The notes under the pieces were generated by a model that ran no database searches, had not been told where the DNA came from, and saw only the letters and a list, made by a program, of their open reading frames with translations. The position numbers and the translations under genes are program-made. From Vibrio mimicus (GTDB taxonomy: Bacteria; Pseudomonadota; Gammaproteobacteria; Enterobacterales; Vibrionaceae): a stretch of 64,000 nt of DNA. The number at the start of each line of letters is the position of its first letter. The stretch's first letter is position 1. Below, one piece after another: positions 16,948 through 26,198 of the stretch. Where the stretch lies: assembly GCF_019048845.1 (NCBI RefSeq), contig NZ_CP077426.1:2155501-2219500 (forward strand), given 5' to 3'.

Positions 16948-17730
16948 TCACGGCTTATCCATTAGCGTTTGTTGATATTGATGCGGCGTGATCCGGTACT
17001 GCTGTTTAAAACGCGCTGAAAATCGAGTCAAAGATTGGTATCCACAGGCCAGCGCAACGTCCATCAAAGGACGTAACTCTTGCAGCAGTGCGAGCGCGTA
17101 GTTCATCCGCACTTCACTTAGCACTTCTCGAAAGCCTGTTCCTTCTGCTGTTAAATAACGAGCTAATGTCGCTCGACTCATCGCAAAATGCGCTGCCACG
17201 GTTTCAATATTGTGCTCATCACCGGGATTGACGCTCAGGTAACGCGCAAGGCGTTCACGCATCAAGGCATTTTCGCTTGGAAAAAGCAGATGCAGCGCTT
17301 TCGCATCACGCAGTTGGGCATAAAAGCCCAACACAAACTGCCGTTGCGTGTCTTCACTGAGCGATTGTTGGTTCATCTCATAGAGAAGCTCAAAACAGTA
17401 TGCCAACGCAGCATTCACTTTCACTCTAGGTTCTTCATTCCGCTCAGATTGACTTGATTGCGCTATCCATTCCGCAGGTGGCGCCTCATGTAAGGTCAAC
17501 GTTCGTGAATAAAACTGCGCCTGCTGCGGCACATTCACAAAAGTGAGGTAGTGATTGGCTGGCAATAGCAGCCAATCCGTTGCATGAAAATTGAGCGTAG
17601 TGTCGTGCCACCAGAGCTGTTTATGCCCATGGGTTACCCAAATAATGGTGGGGGCATAGATCAGTACATTGTGCAGCGGTTGTTTACGCAAACCTTTAAA
17701 CTGCCCAGTCTGCACGATCACTTTGCTCAT
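16948..17730 (-). CDS. AraC-family transcription regulator
   Basis: 260 residues: an N-terminal cupin-like sensing half and a C-terminal double helix-turn-helix (about 160-255) with the AraC pattern (HFAMSRATLARYLTAEGTGF, then VALACGYQSLTRFSARFKQQY and RITPHQYQQ). It lies 12 bases after the PEBP-like gene and is probably co-transcribed with it, so it may regulate that gene or the nearby CPBP protease. The effector is unknown. Confidence 0.93.
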   Translation of the reverse strand: MSKVIVQTGQFKGLRKQPLHNVLIYAPTIIWVTHGHKQLWWHDTTLNFHATDWLLLPANHYLTFVNVPQQAQFYSRTLTLHEAPPAEWIAQSSQSERNEEPRVKVNAALAYCFELLYEMNQQSLSEDTQRQFVLGFYAQLRDAKALHLLFPSENALMRERLARYLSVNPGDEHNIETVAAHFAMSRATLARYLTAEGTGFREVLSEVRMNYALALLQELRPLMDVALACGYQSLTRFSARFKQQYRITPHQYQQTLMDKP

Positions 17731-17742
17731 TTATCTTCCTTA

Positions 17743-18288
17743 TTACTCATTCACATAGGTGGCGGTTAATGTGGCCTGCTCAAGCGCATTGGCACGCAGC
17801 ATAAATCCAACCAGTGCATTCGAAGCCCCTTGTGGAAGCTCCATTTTTTCGAAAGGTAATGCCCACACGGTAAATTGATAGCGGTGCATACCGTGACCTT
17901 GCGGAGGGCAAGCGCCACCAAAACCACTAAAGCCGTAATCGTTGTTCAGCTCACGAACACCTTTAAGTTGTTTTGCTGCACCACGAGCCACGGCGTGTTG
18001 ATCCGCCGCAATATCCACGGCCACCCAGTGCCACCAACCACTACCCGTGGGAGCATCAGGATCATAAGCCGTAATCGCAAAGCTCTTTGTGCCTTTCGGG
18101 GCATTGTTCCAGCTCAGCTGTGGTGACAAATTATCGCCGCTACAACCAAAACCATTAAAGACAAATTGGTTCGCCATACGTGAACCTTCTTGAATGTCTT
18201 GGCTACTGATGCTCATCACTGGGTTGCTAAGAGCAGGTAAGCTGACTGCAGCAGCAGCGAGTACAGGTAAAAGATGACGTGCTTTCAT
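17743..18288 (-). CDS. Periplasmic PEBP/YbhB-family protein
   Basis: 181 residues with a signal peptide (1-21, ending LPALS). The PEBP (phosphatidylethanolamine-binding protein, YbhB/YbcL) fold is shown by AITAYDPDAPTGSGWWHWV and GMHRYQFTVWALP. Bacterial members are small soluble proteins whose biochemical role is poorly defined. It is the first gene of a two-gene unit with the AraC regulator. The 283-base gap upstream (18289-18571) shared with the divergent CPBP protease is AT-rich and must hold both promoters; I see no clear operator there apart from the short GTGCT-T-AGCAC palindrome near 18499. Confidence 0.92.
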   Translation of the reverse strand: MKARHLLPVLAAAAVSLPALSNPVMSISSQDIQEGSRMANQFVFNGFGCSGDNLSPQLSWNNAPKGTKSFAITAYDPDAPTGSGWWHWVAVDIAADQHAVARGAAKQLKGVRELNNDYGFSGFGGACPPQGHGMHRYQFTVWALPFEKMELPQGASNALVGFMLRANALEQATLTATYVNE

Positions 18289-18571
18289 TGAGTTTCTCCT
18301 CGTTCCGTTGACCTGAGTAATCTATCTTTTTTTACTCACCATCAACTCACAAAAACACTCATTTTTCATTTTAAAAAATCATTTTTGAGCATTAATGTAA
18401 CTATCTCATGATTATTATCAACGGAGTATCGCGATTTACGATGAACCTACCACAGGTTTAACCAGTCCGTTTATAAGACATAGAAACTTGTCGAACGGTG
18501 CTTAGCACGTCATTATCCCTGTTTCATACCCTAAGCTCTTGAAGCAACAGGGAGATAAATAGGATATCAAT

Positions 18572-19402
18572 ATGTTACTTTCTGCTTCCGCTTTGCTTTG
18601 GTTGCCCTTTGCTCTTGCTGTTATTACTGGATTTACTCGTTATCGCCAAATCACTTGGGGATTATTGCTCTTCACTCTGCTCTGCGCCTTCTGGATGGGG
18701 AATTTATCATTAACCGGTGGTGTAAGCGTTGGTCTTGGTTTTGTTCTGGCTTATTGTGCTGCTAACGGGAAATCACACTGGCGCACCGCCGCTTGGGTTG
18801 CCTTGCTGCTGTGGTGCTTGGCTCTCTTCCTCCATTGGCTTCCAGGCTTCTCCAACTTACAAGTGTTAGATAAAGTCATCGCAAGCCCACACAGCACCCC
18901 CTTTAGCCTTTACCTGAATCTGGATAAGCCATTAGTCTTTTTTGCTCTTTTGCTGGCTTACCCTGCGTTACTCGGTAACCAACAGTCGCCTAAATGGGGA
19001 GCAACACTCGTCACTCTGATCCCACTGTTTGCTCTATTGCCTATCGCAGTTTGGCTAGGTGCTTTAGCGTTTGAATGGTCACTACCTGAATGGTGGTGGA
19101 TTTTTGCCATCAATAACTTGCTGTTTACCTGCGTGGCGGAAGAAGCTCTATTCCGTGGTTTGATTCAGCAACAAGCCCAAAAAAAATTCGGCACAGTTGC
19201 CGGACTTTTGATCGCCAGTGCATTGTTTGGCATGGCTCATGTGGCGGGCGGTTCACTGCTGATGATCTTCGCCGCTCTAGCAGGACTTGGGTATGGTTTG
19301 GTGTTCCATTTCACTGGCCGTCTTTGGGCCAGCGTGGGTGTGCATTTCTTATTTAACTTTGCCCATTTGCTGTTTTTTACTTATCCCGCTTTAGCACGTT
19401 AA
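18572..19402 (+). CDS. CPBP/CAAX-family membrane protease
   Basis: 276 residues, about eight membrane helices. The catalytic signature of the CPBP (Abi/CAAX) metalloprotease family is present in the C-terminal half: EEALFRGLIQQQ (Glu-Glu...Arg), then ALFGMAHVAGG with its His, and HFLFNFAHLLFF. Bacterial members cleave or process membrane or prenylated substrates and some serve bacteriocin self-immunity; the substrate here is unknown. AGGATATCAAT before the ATG gives a weak ribosome site. The gene is convergent with the chitinase gene, and a shared bidirectional terminator lies at 19430-19455. Confidence 0.9.
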   Translation: MLLSASALLWLPFALAVITGFTRYRQITWGLLLFTLLCAFWMGNLSLTGGVSVGLGFVLAYCAANGKSHWRTAAWVALLLWCLALFLHWLPGFSNLQVLDKVIASPHSTPFSLYLNLDKPLVFFALLLAYPALLGNQQSPKWGATLVTLIPLFALLPIAVWLGALAFEWSLPEWWWIFAINNLLFTCVAEEALFRGLIQQQAQKKFGTVAGLLIASALFGMAHVAGGSLLMIFAALAGLGYGLVFHFTGRLWASVGVHFLFNFAHLLFFTYPALAR

Positions 19403-19429
19403 GCGGCTCTAAATTCAGCATCTAAAAAC

Positions 19430-19455
19430 AAAGCCCAGCGCAATGGCTGGGCTTT
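19430..19455. terminator. Bidirectional intrinsic terminator
   Basis: AAAGCCCAGC (19430-19439) pairs with GCTGGGCTTT (19446-19455), a 10-bp stem with a 6-base loop, flanked by A-rich and T-rich sequence. It sits between the convergent protease (plus) and chitinase (minus) genes and can serve both. Confidence 0.88.
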
Positions 19456-19477
19456 CACATCTCTTGATGCGTTGCTC

Positions 19478-22400
19478 TTAGATTTTACACACCGCTTTCC
19501 ATGATGCATCGGCGCTGGATGGCGTGCTGTTCGTCCACCAGTTCGCTTGCCATACTGAACCGTTGTGGATCAGTTGGTCACCGCCTGCCGCGTGGTCACC
19601 ACGTGGAAACTCTGGGTACACTTTCAAGCCATTCAGGTTGATGCCAGCATCGGCACAAGATTGGCCCGCACCACCTTCGTTACCATTGCCGCCATCGGTG
19701 GCACCTTCAAACGCTGGCAGTGTTGGGAAGTCTTTCTTCAGACCAACCGTTTCGTTACCCACGATAAAGCGCACGCCGTTAGCCACGCCAGACACTGGGG
19801 TGTAGTACACCATATCAACGCTGTATTCACCGCCCGCAGGGATCGTTTCGGTTGAGCGCAGTGTTACTGCCACTTTGTGGAACAGTTTCTTCTCACCATT
19901 CACCGAGAAGTTGCTGCCAGTATGACCACTTTCAATCACTTTCAGGCCTGCACCGCTCCAATCTTTGACGATATCACCGGTTGAGGTTGGCATCAGGAAT
20001 TCAATGGTTGAACCGCCCGGAATCGCCACCTCAGAGTGGTTGGTGAACACTAAGGTTGGGTTGATTGGGTAGTTGCTATCGCCTTCTGGCCAGTCAGTGG
20101 TCGAAACCGTAACGTCAATCACCGAGTCTGGTTGTGGCAGATCGTTATGACGAATATCCATCGGCTCCGCCGCAGCAAACACTTCATGAGCATAAGAAGT
20201 CATGTCAGAACCGATCACGTATTCGCGTTTCACCGCATCATACGAGTAGTCACCTGCCATTTCCCAAATCATCATGCCGCCTAAACCGTTATCAACGATG
20301 TAGTCCAGTTTTGGCTTCAGTGAATCTTTATCTTCAATGCTCAGGAACACTTTTTTGGAGTCGTTCCACAGCCATGCAGTTTGCAGCTCTTGGCTCCACA
20401 CACGCTCGTATTTACCTTCAATCAGGTGTTTCGGGTTGTTTGGATCCATGCCCCACGCTGGGCCATAGCTTGGCATACCGTCAATACCCAATGTTTCAGC
20501 ATGCATCAAGTTCATCGCATGCCACATTGGCACTACACCGGCTTTGATTTCGTTACCGTTGGCATCCACATCATGCCAGATGTTATCGGTACCTTCCGCG
20601 CCCCAACCACAAACGGTGGTGCCTTCTGGGCATGACGATTGGTTAGGCTCAACCGCACGACCCCATAGACCTTTATTACCGCCGCTCACACCTTGCCAGC
20701 CACGGGTGTAGTAAGGAATCCCCATGTTGATTTGACTTGGTTTAAAGGCGCCACGGAAGAAGTGGTGCGTCCACGCTTGGTTTAAGTAGCCAATACCTTG
20801 ATACTCTGCAGTCGTGTACACGCCCCATTTGGCCAGTTCAGCATCTTTACCATCATCAAACAGTGCGGCTTGTGGGCCGACAAACTCGTTCCACGTACCA
20901 TGCAGGTCGTAAGACATGATGTTGACGTAATCCAGTACATCTTGCATCGCAAAGTCTTGCATACCACGCAGCAGGTAACCTGATGAAGGTGACGCGATGG
21001 TCAGCATGTAACGACGGCCATCTTCTTCGCCCGCTTTATCCAGCGCTTTGCGCAGTTCGGTCATCATCACCATGTAGTTATCCCACAACTGGCCACGACA
21101 CTTGTTCGACTGCTCGAAATCGACCGGATTACCGGAATCTTTCATTGATGATGGGTATTCGTAGTCGATATCCACGCCATCAAAATCGTATTGACGGATG
21201 AAATCCACTGCCGATTTGTTGAACGCCTTGATGCCTTCCATATTCACGGAGCAAGAAGCCAGATCGGTCGTCATTGGATAGAAACCACCGGTTTCCGCCC
21301 AACCACCGACAGAAATCAGCGTTTTCACATCGGGGTACTGTTTCTTAAACTTACTCAGCAGGTTGAAGTGACCTTGGTATGGCAGTGAAGGATCCATCTC
21401 TGCACCCGGTACATTTTCCCACGTCATTTTGGTCGCAGAATCATCCACTTGCATGCTGAAATCAGACTTGTTGATGCTGGCGAACGCGTAGTTAATGTGG
21501 GTCAGTTTTTCCCAAGGCAAATCGCCGGCGAGGTAGGCTGGCAGACCATTTTTACCGGTACGCCATGAGGTGTAATAACCGATGATACGGCGCGGGTGAT
21601 CGTCACCCATACACTCAGTGCCATCTTCACGATAGATCTGTTTGATGTCACAACTTAGGTTGCCCGTGCCCATTTCTTTGGCGTTCACTGTCACCATTGG
21701 GGTTTGCGTTTGGTGCCCTGCTGCATCGTAAGCGATCGCTTCGATGGTGTATTGACCTAAAGCCACCGGAGTCCAAGCCATTTGATATGGGGCTTGCGTA
21801 ACACGGCCAATCGCTTCGCCATTCACCAAAAACTCAACCGCAGTTAAGTCACCATTGTCATCAGAAGCATTCGCAGCCAGTGTGGTGACTTTGCCCAAGA
21901 ATACGCTTTGTCCGTTACGTGTATTAGTCAGTTCAATCACAGGGGCAACAGGAACTTCAGGCTCAACCGGTGGATCAATTTCTTCGGCCTTTACAGTAAT
22001 ACGTACCGCTTGCTCTTTCAGCAAACCAGAAGCATCTTCCACGATGGCTTTGATGGAGTGAGCACCCTCACCAGCCGCAGTCCAATTCGCTTGGAATGGT
22101 GCTTGCTCAAGCAACGCAATCTGCTCACCATCCACCAAGAACGTGACGGTTTTTACTGTTGTGTTGGTTGCAGTAACGTTCGCCAAAATCGCAACGGTTT
22201 GACCTTCAATAAACTCCGCACCTTGAACGGGTGAAGCTAGCTCCAGAGAAATTTCTGGCTCGCCCGGTTCGATGTCACCATCAGTTTCCAGTGCGATCGT
22301 GCTTTGCAGCAGGCTCAGATCGAGCACACCACTAACGCCTAAAGTAAGATCAATGCTTGCCCCCGGCAGCAGTTGCGTTTTAACCCAACTGCCTTGATCA

Positions 22401-22717
22401 AAGCTCAGCGCTAAGCGGTTGCTAAACACTGAACCTTGCGCGTTGCTGCTAAAACTCATGCTTGGGTATGAGATGCCTTGTGCTGACCAAGAAGGTGTTG
22501 AAAGTGAAAGGTTGGTATCAAACACAATACTTGCGCCACGCAGTTCAACTGGCTGGCTGCCATTGTTGGTCAACGTCACTTTGTAGGTATTCCACCACTG
22601 GCTTTCAGTGCCAACAACAGAAGCGTCACTATTGATTGCCGCCTGCGCTGCAGGCATCGCCATTCCCACTGCTAATGCAAGAACGGTTGGCATTAGGGTT
22701 AATGCTGATCTTTTCAT
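19478..22717 (-). CDS. Secreted multidomain GH18 chitinase
   Basis: 1079 residues from the ATG at 22717 (the frame stays open further, but only from a TTG). Signal peptide 1-27 (ending MPAAQA); a β-sandwich carbohydrate-binding-like domain (about 28-150); two bacterial Ig-like repeats, each with an F-L-V-(D/N)-G-E pattern (about 175-340); a GH18 domain (about 370-840) with the catalytic motif DGVDIDYEYP (DxxDxDxE); a further β domain; and a C-terminal CBM5/12-type chitin-binding module rich in Trp (SVWQANWWTN). It hydrolyses chitin outside the cell, feeding the chitin use pathway typical of vibrios. The long AT-rich region upstream is its likely control region. Confidence 0.95.
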   Translation of the reverse strand: MKRSALTLMPTVLALAVGMAMPAAQAAINSDASVVGTESQWWNTYKVTLTNNGSQPVELRGASIVFDTNLSLSTPSWSAQGISYPSMSFSSNAQGSVFSNRLALSFDQGSWVKTQLLPGASIDLTLGVSGVLDLSLLQSTIALETDGDIEPGEPEISLELASPVQGAEFIEGQTVAILANVTATNTTVKTVTFLVDGEQIALLEQAPFQANWTAAGEGAHSIKAIVEDASGLLKEQAVRITVKAEEIDPPVEPEVPVAPVIELTNTRNGQSVFLGKVTTLAANASDDNGDLTAVEFLVNGEAIGRVTQAPYQMAWTPVALGQYTIEAIAYDAAGHQTQTPMVTVNAKEMGTGNLSCDIKQIYREDGTECMGDDHPRRIIGYYTSWRTGKNGLPAYLAGDLPWEKLTHINYAFASINKSDFSMQVDDSATKMTWENVPGAEMDPSLPYQGHFNLLSKFKKQYPDVKTLISVGGWAETGGFYPMTTDLASCSVNMEGIKAFNKSAVDFIRQYDFDGVDIDYEYPSSMKDSGNPVDFEQSNKCRGQLWDNYMVMMTELRKALDKAGEEDGRRYMLTIASPSSGYLLRGMQDFAMQDVLDYVNIMSYDLHGTWNEFVGPQAALFDDGKDAELAKWGVYTTAEYQGIGYLNQAWTHHFFRGAFKPSQINMGIPYYTRGWQGVSGGNKGLWGRAVEPNQSSCPEGTTVCGWGAEGTDNIWHDVDANGNEIKAGVVPMWHAMNLMHAETLGIDGMPSYGPAWGMDPNNPKHLIEGKYERVWSQELQTAWLWNDSKKVFLSIEDKDSLKPKLDYIVDNGLGGMMIWEMAGDYSYDAVKREYVIGSDMTSYAHEVFAAAEPMDIRHNDLPQPDSVIDVTVSTTDWPEGDSNYPINPTLVFTNHSEVAIPGGSTIEFLMPTSTGDIVKDWSGAGLKVIESGHTGSNFSVNGEKKLFHKVAVTLRSTETIPAGGEYSVDMVYYTPVSGVANGVRFIVGNETVGLKKDFPTLPAFEGATDGGNGNEGGAGQSCADAGINLNGLKVYPEFPRGDHAAGGDQLIHNGSVWQANWWTNSTPSSADASWKAVCKI

Positions 22718-23314
22718 TATTTCGAGACTTATTTTATTGAACAAAATTTATGTCTCATTATAGGAAGAAATTTATTTGATTCTGTTTTTCAAGAATGTAA
22801 GTAAATGTAAATTGTTTTTATACTTTCAAAAACCAGCGCACTTATTACAATTTTATGAACTTAAAAAAATTATTTTAACTATGAGAATTTGCTTCAAAGT
22901 TTATTTTCATTCTCGACAAAAAAGAATAACAAGCAAAAATAAAGTCACACAAAGCAATTCACCTTAAGAATGAGTCACCATCCAAAACCTTAGCCTTTAT
23001 TTATTCAAACTTAATATATGAAACAAAATCTTACATTTCAGATCAATCCACAACCAAAAACACTATCGTGAGAACTAAAAACTTAGTCCAACTATCAAAT
23101 AATAAGGAACCACTTATATATCTACAGCCGATACCGCATGTATAAGTTAATATATTAAAAAACAAAGAATGTAAGAATATTCCCACAACATTAAGATCCA
23201 TTAATTAAACATTGAAATGTATTGATTATGTATTTACCCAATACATTCGTATTTCCATTAAAAGTCATTAATTAGGAATAAGTACATACGCCCGCGATAA
23301 GTTCATCGAACTCA
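22718..23314. promoter_or_regulatory. AT-rich control region of the chitinase gene
   Basis: About 600 bases, strongly AT-rich, between the 3' end of the MFS gene and the chitinase start; I see no gene. A perfect 9-bp inverted repeat AATGTATTG (23216-23224) / CAATACATT (23239-23247), 14-base loop, lies at its far end, too AT-rich for a good terminator and about 500 bases from the chitinase start. No clear CRP site (TGTGA-N6-TCACA) was found by eye. Confidence 0.4.
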
Positions 23315-24550
23315 TTATTTCAATTGAAATTGTGATGCCTGATTACGATTCGGCAGCCAAAATGAGATCAGCGTCGTCAGCACTAAGAATCCGAAAGAGA
23401 CCCAAAGACAAGCAGCAAGCCCCCAAAGCTGGAAGACCCAGCCGGATAATATCGTGCCGATTAAGCGCCCCATCGCATTCGCCATGTAGTAGAAGCCGAC
23501 ATCAAGCGACACGCCATCATCTTTGGCGTAGCTGACAATCAGGTATGAATGCAGTGAGGAGTTCACCGCAAATACCGCACCAAACAGCATGAGTCCTCCG
23601 ATGATCACCACTTCTGGGTGCCACTGTATCTGCACACCGTAAGCAATCAGCCCCGTGACCAAGGACAGTGCCAATGCCCAGCCAATAGCGGCTCGCCCTG
23701 CTGGTGGATGCTCCGATTTGCTGCCTGTGATTTTGGGCGCGAATCCTTGAATGACGCCGTAGCCAATCACCCAAAGCGCCAGAAAGCCCCCCACAGCACT
23801 GTGATCCCAACCAAACACGCTACCTAAATAGATAGGGAGGGCAATAACAAACCACACATCGCGCGCGCCAAACAGAAAGAGCCGTGCCGCCGACAAGATG
23901 TTCACACTCGCCGATTTAGAGAAAATATCGGAAAACTTAGGCTTGTTCTTAGCCTTACCGATATCCGATTTCAAACTCATTACGCTGCCAATGAAAACCA
24001 ATACCAACACACCTGCCATAGCAGCCACCGCGTACTGGAAACCGATCAAGGACAACAACGCGCCGCCCAAGAAGAATCCAGCGCCTTTTAAGGCATTCTT
24101 TGAACCCGTCAGTATCGCAATCCACTTATACAACGCGCCTTGTGCATTCTCTGGCACTAAGGTTTTGATGGCGCTTTTGGCACTCATCTTATTGAGATCT
24201 TTCGCTATGCCAGAAAGTGCTTGCGCGGCCATTACCCAAGGAATGGTCAGCCAGCTTGCTGGCACTGCCAGCATCAGGAATGCGATGATTTGCAAACCAA
24301 GCCCGATGTTCATGGTTCGATTCAGCCCCAACCGAGCCCCAAGCCACCCGCCAATTAAGTTGGTCACAACACCAAAAAATTCATAGAACAAAAACAGCGA
24401 GGCAATCGCTAAGCTGGAGTAGCCCAAATCATAGAAATAGAGCACCACCAACATGCGCAGCGCCCCATCAGTCAGGGTAAAGTTCCAGTAGTTGAACGTC
24501 ACAAGCATGTACTGACGAACATTGGCATTCAGTTGGGACAACATAAACAC
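23315..24550 (-). CDS. arsJ: ArsJ-type organoarsenical efflux permease (MFS)
   Basis: 411 residues, about 11-12 membrane helices in MFS layout. The N-terminus (QLNANVRQYMLVTFNYWNFTLTDGALRMLVV) and the conserved GIAKDLNKMSAKSAIKTLVP loop are those of the ArsJ family. ArsJ exports 1-arseno-3-phosphoglycerate, the unstable product made when a GAPDH uses arsenate instead of phosphate; export makes this an arsenate detoxification route. Encoded after GAPDH and a phosphatase in one minus-strand unit under an ArsR gene, which fits this reading. An intrinsic terminator lies directly before its ribosome site, so its level may be set separately. Confidence 0.9.
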   Translation of the reverse strand: MFMLSQLNANVRQYMLVTFNYWNFTLTDGALRMLVVLYFYDLGYSSLAIASLFLFYEFFGVVTNLIGGWLGARLGLNRTMNIGLGLQIIAFLMLAVPASWLTIPWVMAAQALSGIAKDLNKMSAKSAIKTLVPENAQGALYKWIAILTGSKNALKGAGFFLGGALLSLIGFQYAVAAMAGVLVLVFIGSVMSLKSDIGKAKNKPKFSDIFSKSASVNILSAARLFLFGARDVWFVIALPIYLGSVFGWDHSAVGGFLALWVIGYGVIQGFAPKITGSKSEHPPAGRAAIGWALALSLVTGLIAYGVQIQWHPEVVIIGGLMLFGAVFAVNSSLHSYLIVSYAKDDGVSLDVGFYYMANAMGRLIGTILSGWVFQLWGLAACLWVSFGFLVLTTLISFWLPNRNQASQFQLK

Positions 24551-24554
24551 TCTC

Positions 24555-24583
24555 TTAAAAAGAGCCGCGTGATGCGGCTCTTT
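24555..24583 (-). terminator. Intrinsic terminator inside the ars operon, before arsJ
   Basis: On the minus strand AAAGAGCCGC pairs with GCGGCTCTTT (arms 24574-24583 and 24559-24568) followed by T-rich sequence. It starts eight bases after the phosphatase stop and ends about five bases before arsJ; the arsJ ribosome site (AGAGAG) directly follows the T run. It can act as a partial terminator or attenuator between the genes. Confidence 0.75.
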
Positions 24584-24590
24584 GCTCTGG

Positions 24591-25088
24591 TTATGAATTC
24601 ACGAGCTGTTGGACGTACTCTACTTGCACTTCTTTGGTAAAAGCGCCCGGTCTTAATGCTTGCACCTGAGTAATAATGCTTTCCAACGACCAACCTTTTT
24701 CAAGCAGCAGATGCGCCGCCAGCAGGCCAGTACGACCCGAACCGCCCATACAATGCAAAGCGACTTTTTCACCGCGGCTGAGTGCCTGATGCAAAGCGGG
24801 TGAGCACTGTTGCCAATCTTGCGCAAAGGCGGCATCCGGCGCGCAATCATCTTCAATCGGCGCATGAAACCACTCTAATCCGGCTTTTTCGACTTCCGCA
24901 GGTAGCTCACCGACACCATGCTGCTCCATTTCCTCATGGCTTAGCGCCGTGACTACAGCCGAAACCCCTTGCGCTTTCAGTTGGGCAATACTTTCCGACA
25001 GTGGTGTGCCTTTGGTCCCCGGACAAGGCGTGAGCACTAAGCTCGCCTGAGTTTCTGCGATCGGTAATTCCCAAGTTGGATGCGTCAT
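24591..25088 (-). CDS. Dual-specificity/tyrosine phosphatase-like protein of the ars operon
   Basis: 165 residues with the Cys-dependent phosphatase signature HCMGGSGRTG (catalytic Cys113, Arg119) and a likely general acid in the loop PIEDDCAPD (Asp80/81 or Asp85). Its fold resembles CDKN3-like dual-specificity phosphatases. It is placed between GAPDH (12 bases upstream) and arsJ, so it is part of the arsenate operon; its substrate is not known to me. It could act on a phosphorylated metabolite related to 3-phosphoglycerate or on a protein. Confidence 0.88.
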   Translation of the reverse strand: MTHPTWELPIAETQASLVLTPCPGTKGTPLSESIAQLKAQGVSAVVTALSHEEMEQHGVGELPAEVEKAGLEWFHAPIEDDCAPDAAFAQDWQQCSPALHQALSRGEKVALHCMGGSGRTGLLAAHLLLEKGWSLESIITQVQALRPGAFTKEVQVEYVQQLVNS

Positions 25089-25100
25089 TTTAACTACTCC

Positions 25101-26102
25101 TTATGCCAAACCGACTTTACGAACCAATTCCGCAGTGCGCGTGGCGTAACCCATTTCGTTGTCATACCAAGCGTAGATTTTCACCATTCGCTTACCAACC
25201 ACCATGGTGGAGAGCGCATCCACAATCGTTGAACGTTGATCGCCTTGGTAATCAATCGACACCAGTGGACGCTCTTCAAAACCCAAAATACCCTTAAGCT
25301 CGTTTTCTGAAGCCTGTTTTAAAAGCTGATTGATCTCTTCCACCGTCGTATCACGCTCCACATCAAAAATGATGTCGGTTAACGACGCATTCGCCAGCGG
25401 CACACGCACGGCGTGTCCATCAATCTTGCCTTTCAGATCTGGGAAAATTTCGATAATCGCTTTGGCAGAACCGGTCGTAGTGGGGATAAGGCTCATACCG
25501 CAAGCACGCGCACGGCGTAAATCTTTATGTGGGGCATCCAAAATGGTTTGCGTATTGGTTAGGTTATGGATGGTGGTAAAAGAGGCTTGCGCAATACCCA
25601 GTTTTTCGTGGATCACTTTCACCACAGGGGCAATACAGTTGGTGGTACAAGAAGCAGCAGTAACAATGCGATGTTGTTCAGGATTGAAGATGTGGTCGTT
25701 CACCCCCACCACGATATTGGCGATCCCCTCTTCTTTGACGGGAGCTGAAACAACGACGCGCTTCACTCCTTGTGCCAAATACTGGTTCAAGAACTCGCCT
25801 TTACGGTGCTTACCCGTAGCCTCAATCACCACATCACAGCCCGACCAATCCACAGCATCAATCGCTTTTTCTTGTGTTGTGCGAATGCGTTTGCCGTTGA
25901 TCAGGACAGCATCCGCTTCACTGCTCACAGCATGGTGCCAACGACCTTGTACCGAATCGAACTCCAAAAGGTGCGCTAATGTTGCAGCATCACCCGCCAC
26001 ATCGTTGATCTGTACAAACTCAATCTCAGGCCAATCAAACGAAGCTCTTAAAGCCAAACGCCCAATACGACCAAATCCATTAATTCCGACTTTAATTGCC
26101 AT
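25101..26102 (-). CDS. Glyceraldehyde-3-phosphate dehydrogenase of the arsenate operon
   Basis: 333 residues, a full GAPDH: NAD-binding start [16 protein letters not shown], catalytic Cys152 in [11 protein letters not shown], catalytic His in [11 protein letters not shown], and C-terminal [16 protein letters not shown]. Linked to arsR and arsJ, it is best read as the enzyme that incorporates arsenate into 1-arseno-3-phosphoglycerate for export by ArsJ rather than as the glycolytic housekeeping copy. The AxGKHR segment and ITxTSA-type differences from the housekeeping form fit an ars-type paralogue; family placement needs a tree. Confidence 0.94.
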   Translation of the reverse strand: MAIKVGINGFGRIGRLALRASFDWPEIEFVQINDVAGDAATLAHLLEFDSVQGRWHHAVSSEADAVLINGKRIRTTQEKAIDAVDWSGCDVVIEATGKHRKGEFLNQYLAQGVKRVVVSAPVKEEGIANIVVGVNDHIFNPEQHRIVTAASCTTNCIAPVVKVIHEKLGIAQASFTTIHNLTNTQTILDAPHKDLRRARACGMSLIPTTTGSAKAIIEIFPDLKGKIDGHAVRVPLANASLTDIIFDVERDTTVEEINQLLKQASENELKGILGFEERPLVSIDYQGDQRSTIVDALSTMVVGKRMVKIYAWYDNEMGYATRTAELVRKVGLA

Positions 26103-26198
26103 CTTCCTTTTCCTTTAAACTTGTTTTTATCCCTTCCCAACTAAGCAGCCATCTTGGCTACAACGCTAAGCCGTTGAGGGATAACTCAACTTGGTTCT

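Noticed and set aside
23898..24386. 162-codon plus-strand open frame in arsJ
   Set aside because: Antisense shadow of a conserved membrane protein gene; no ribosome site.
25330..26118. 262-codon plus-strand open frame opposite GAPDH
   Set aside because: Long only because GAPDH codon use leaves few stops in that frame; the GAPDH motifs are unambiguous on the minus strand.
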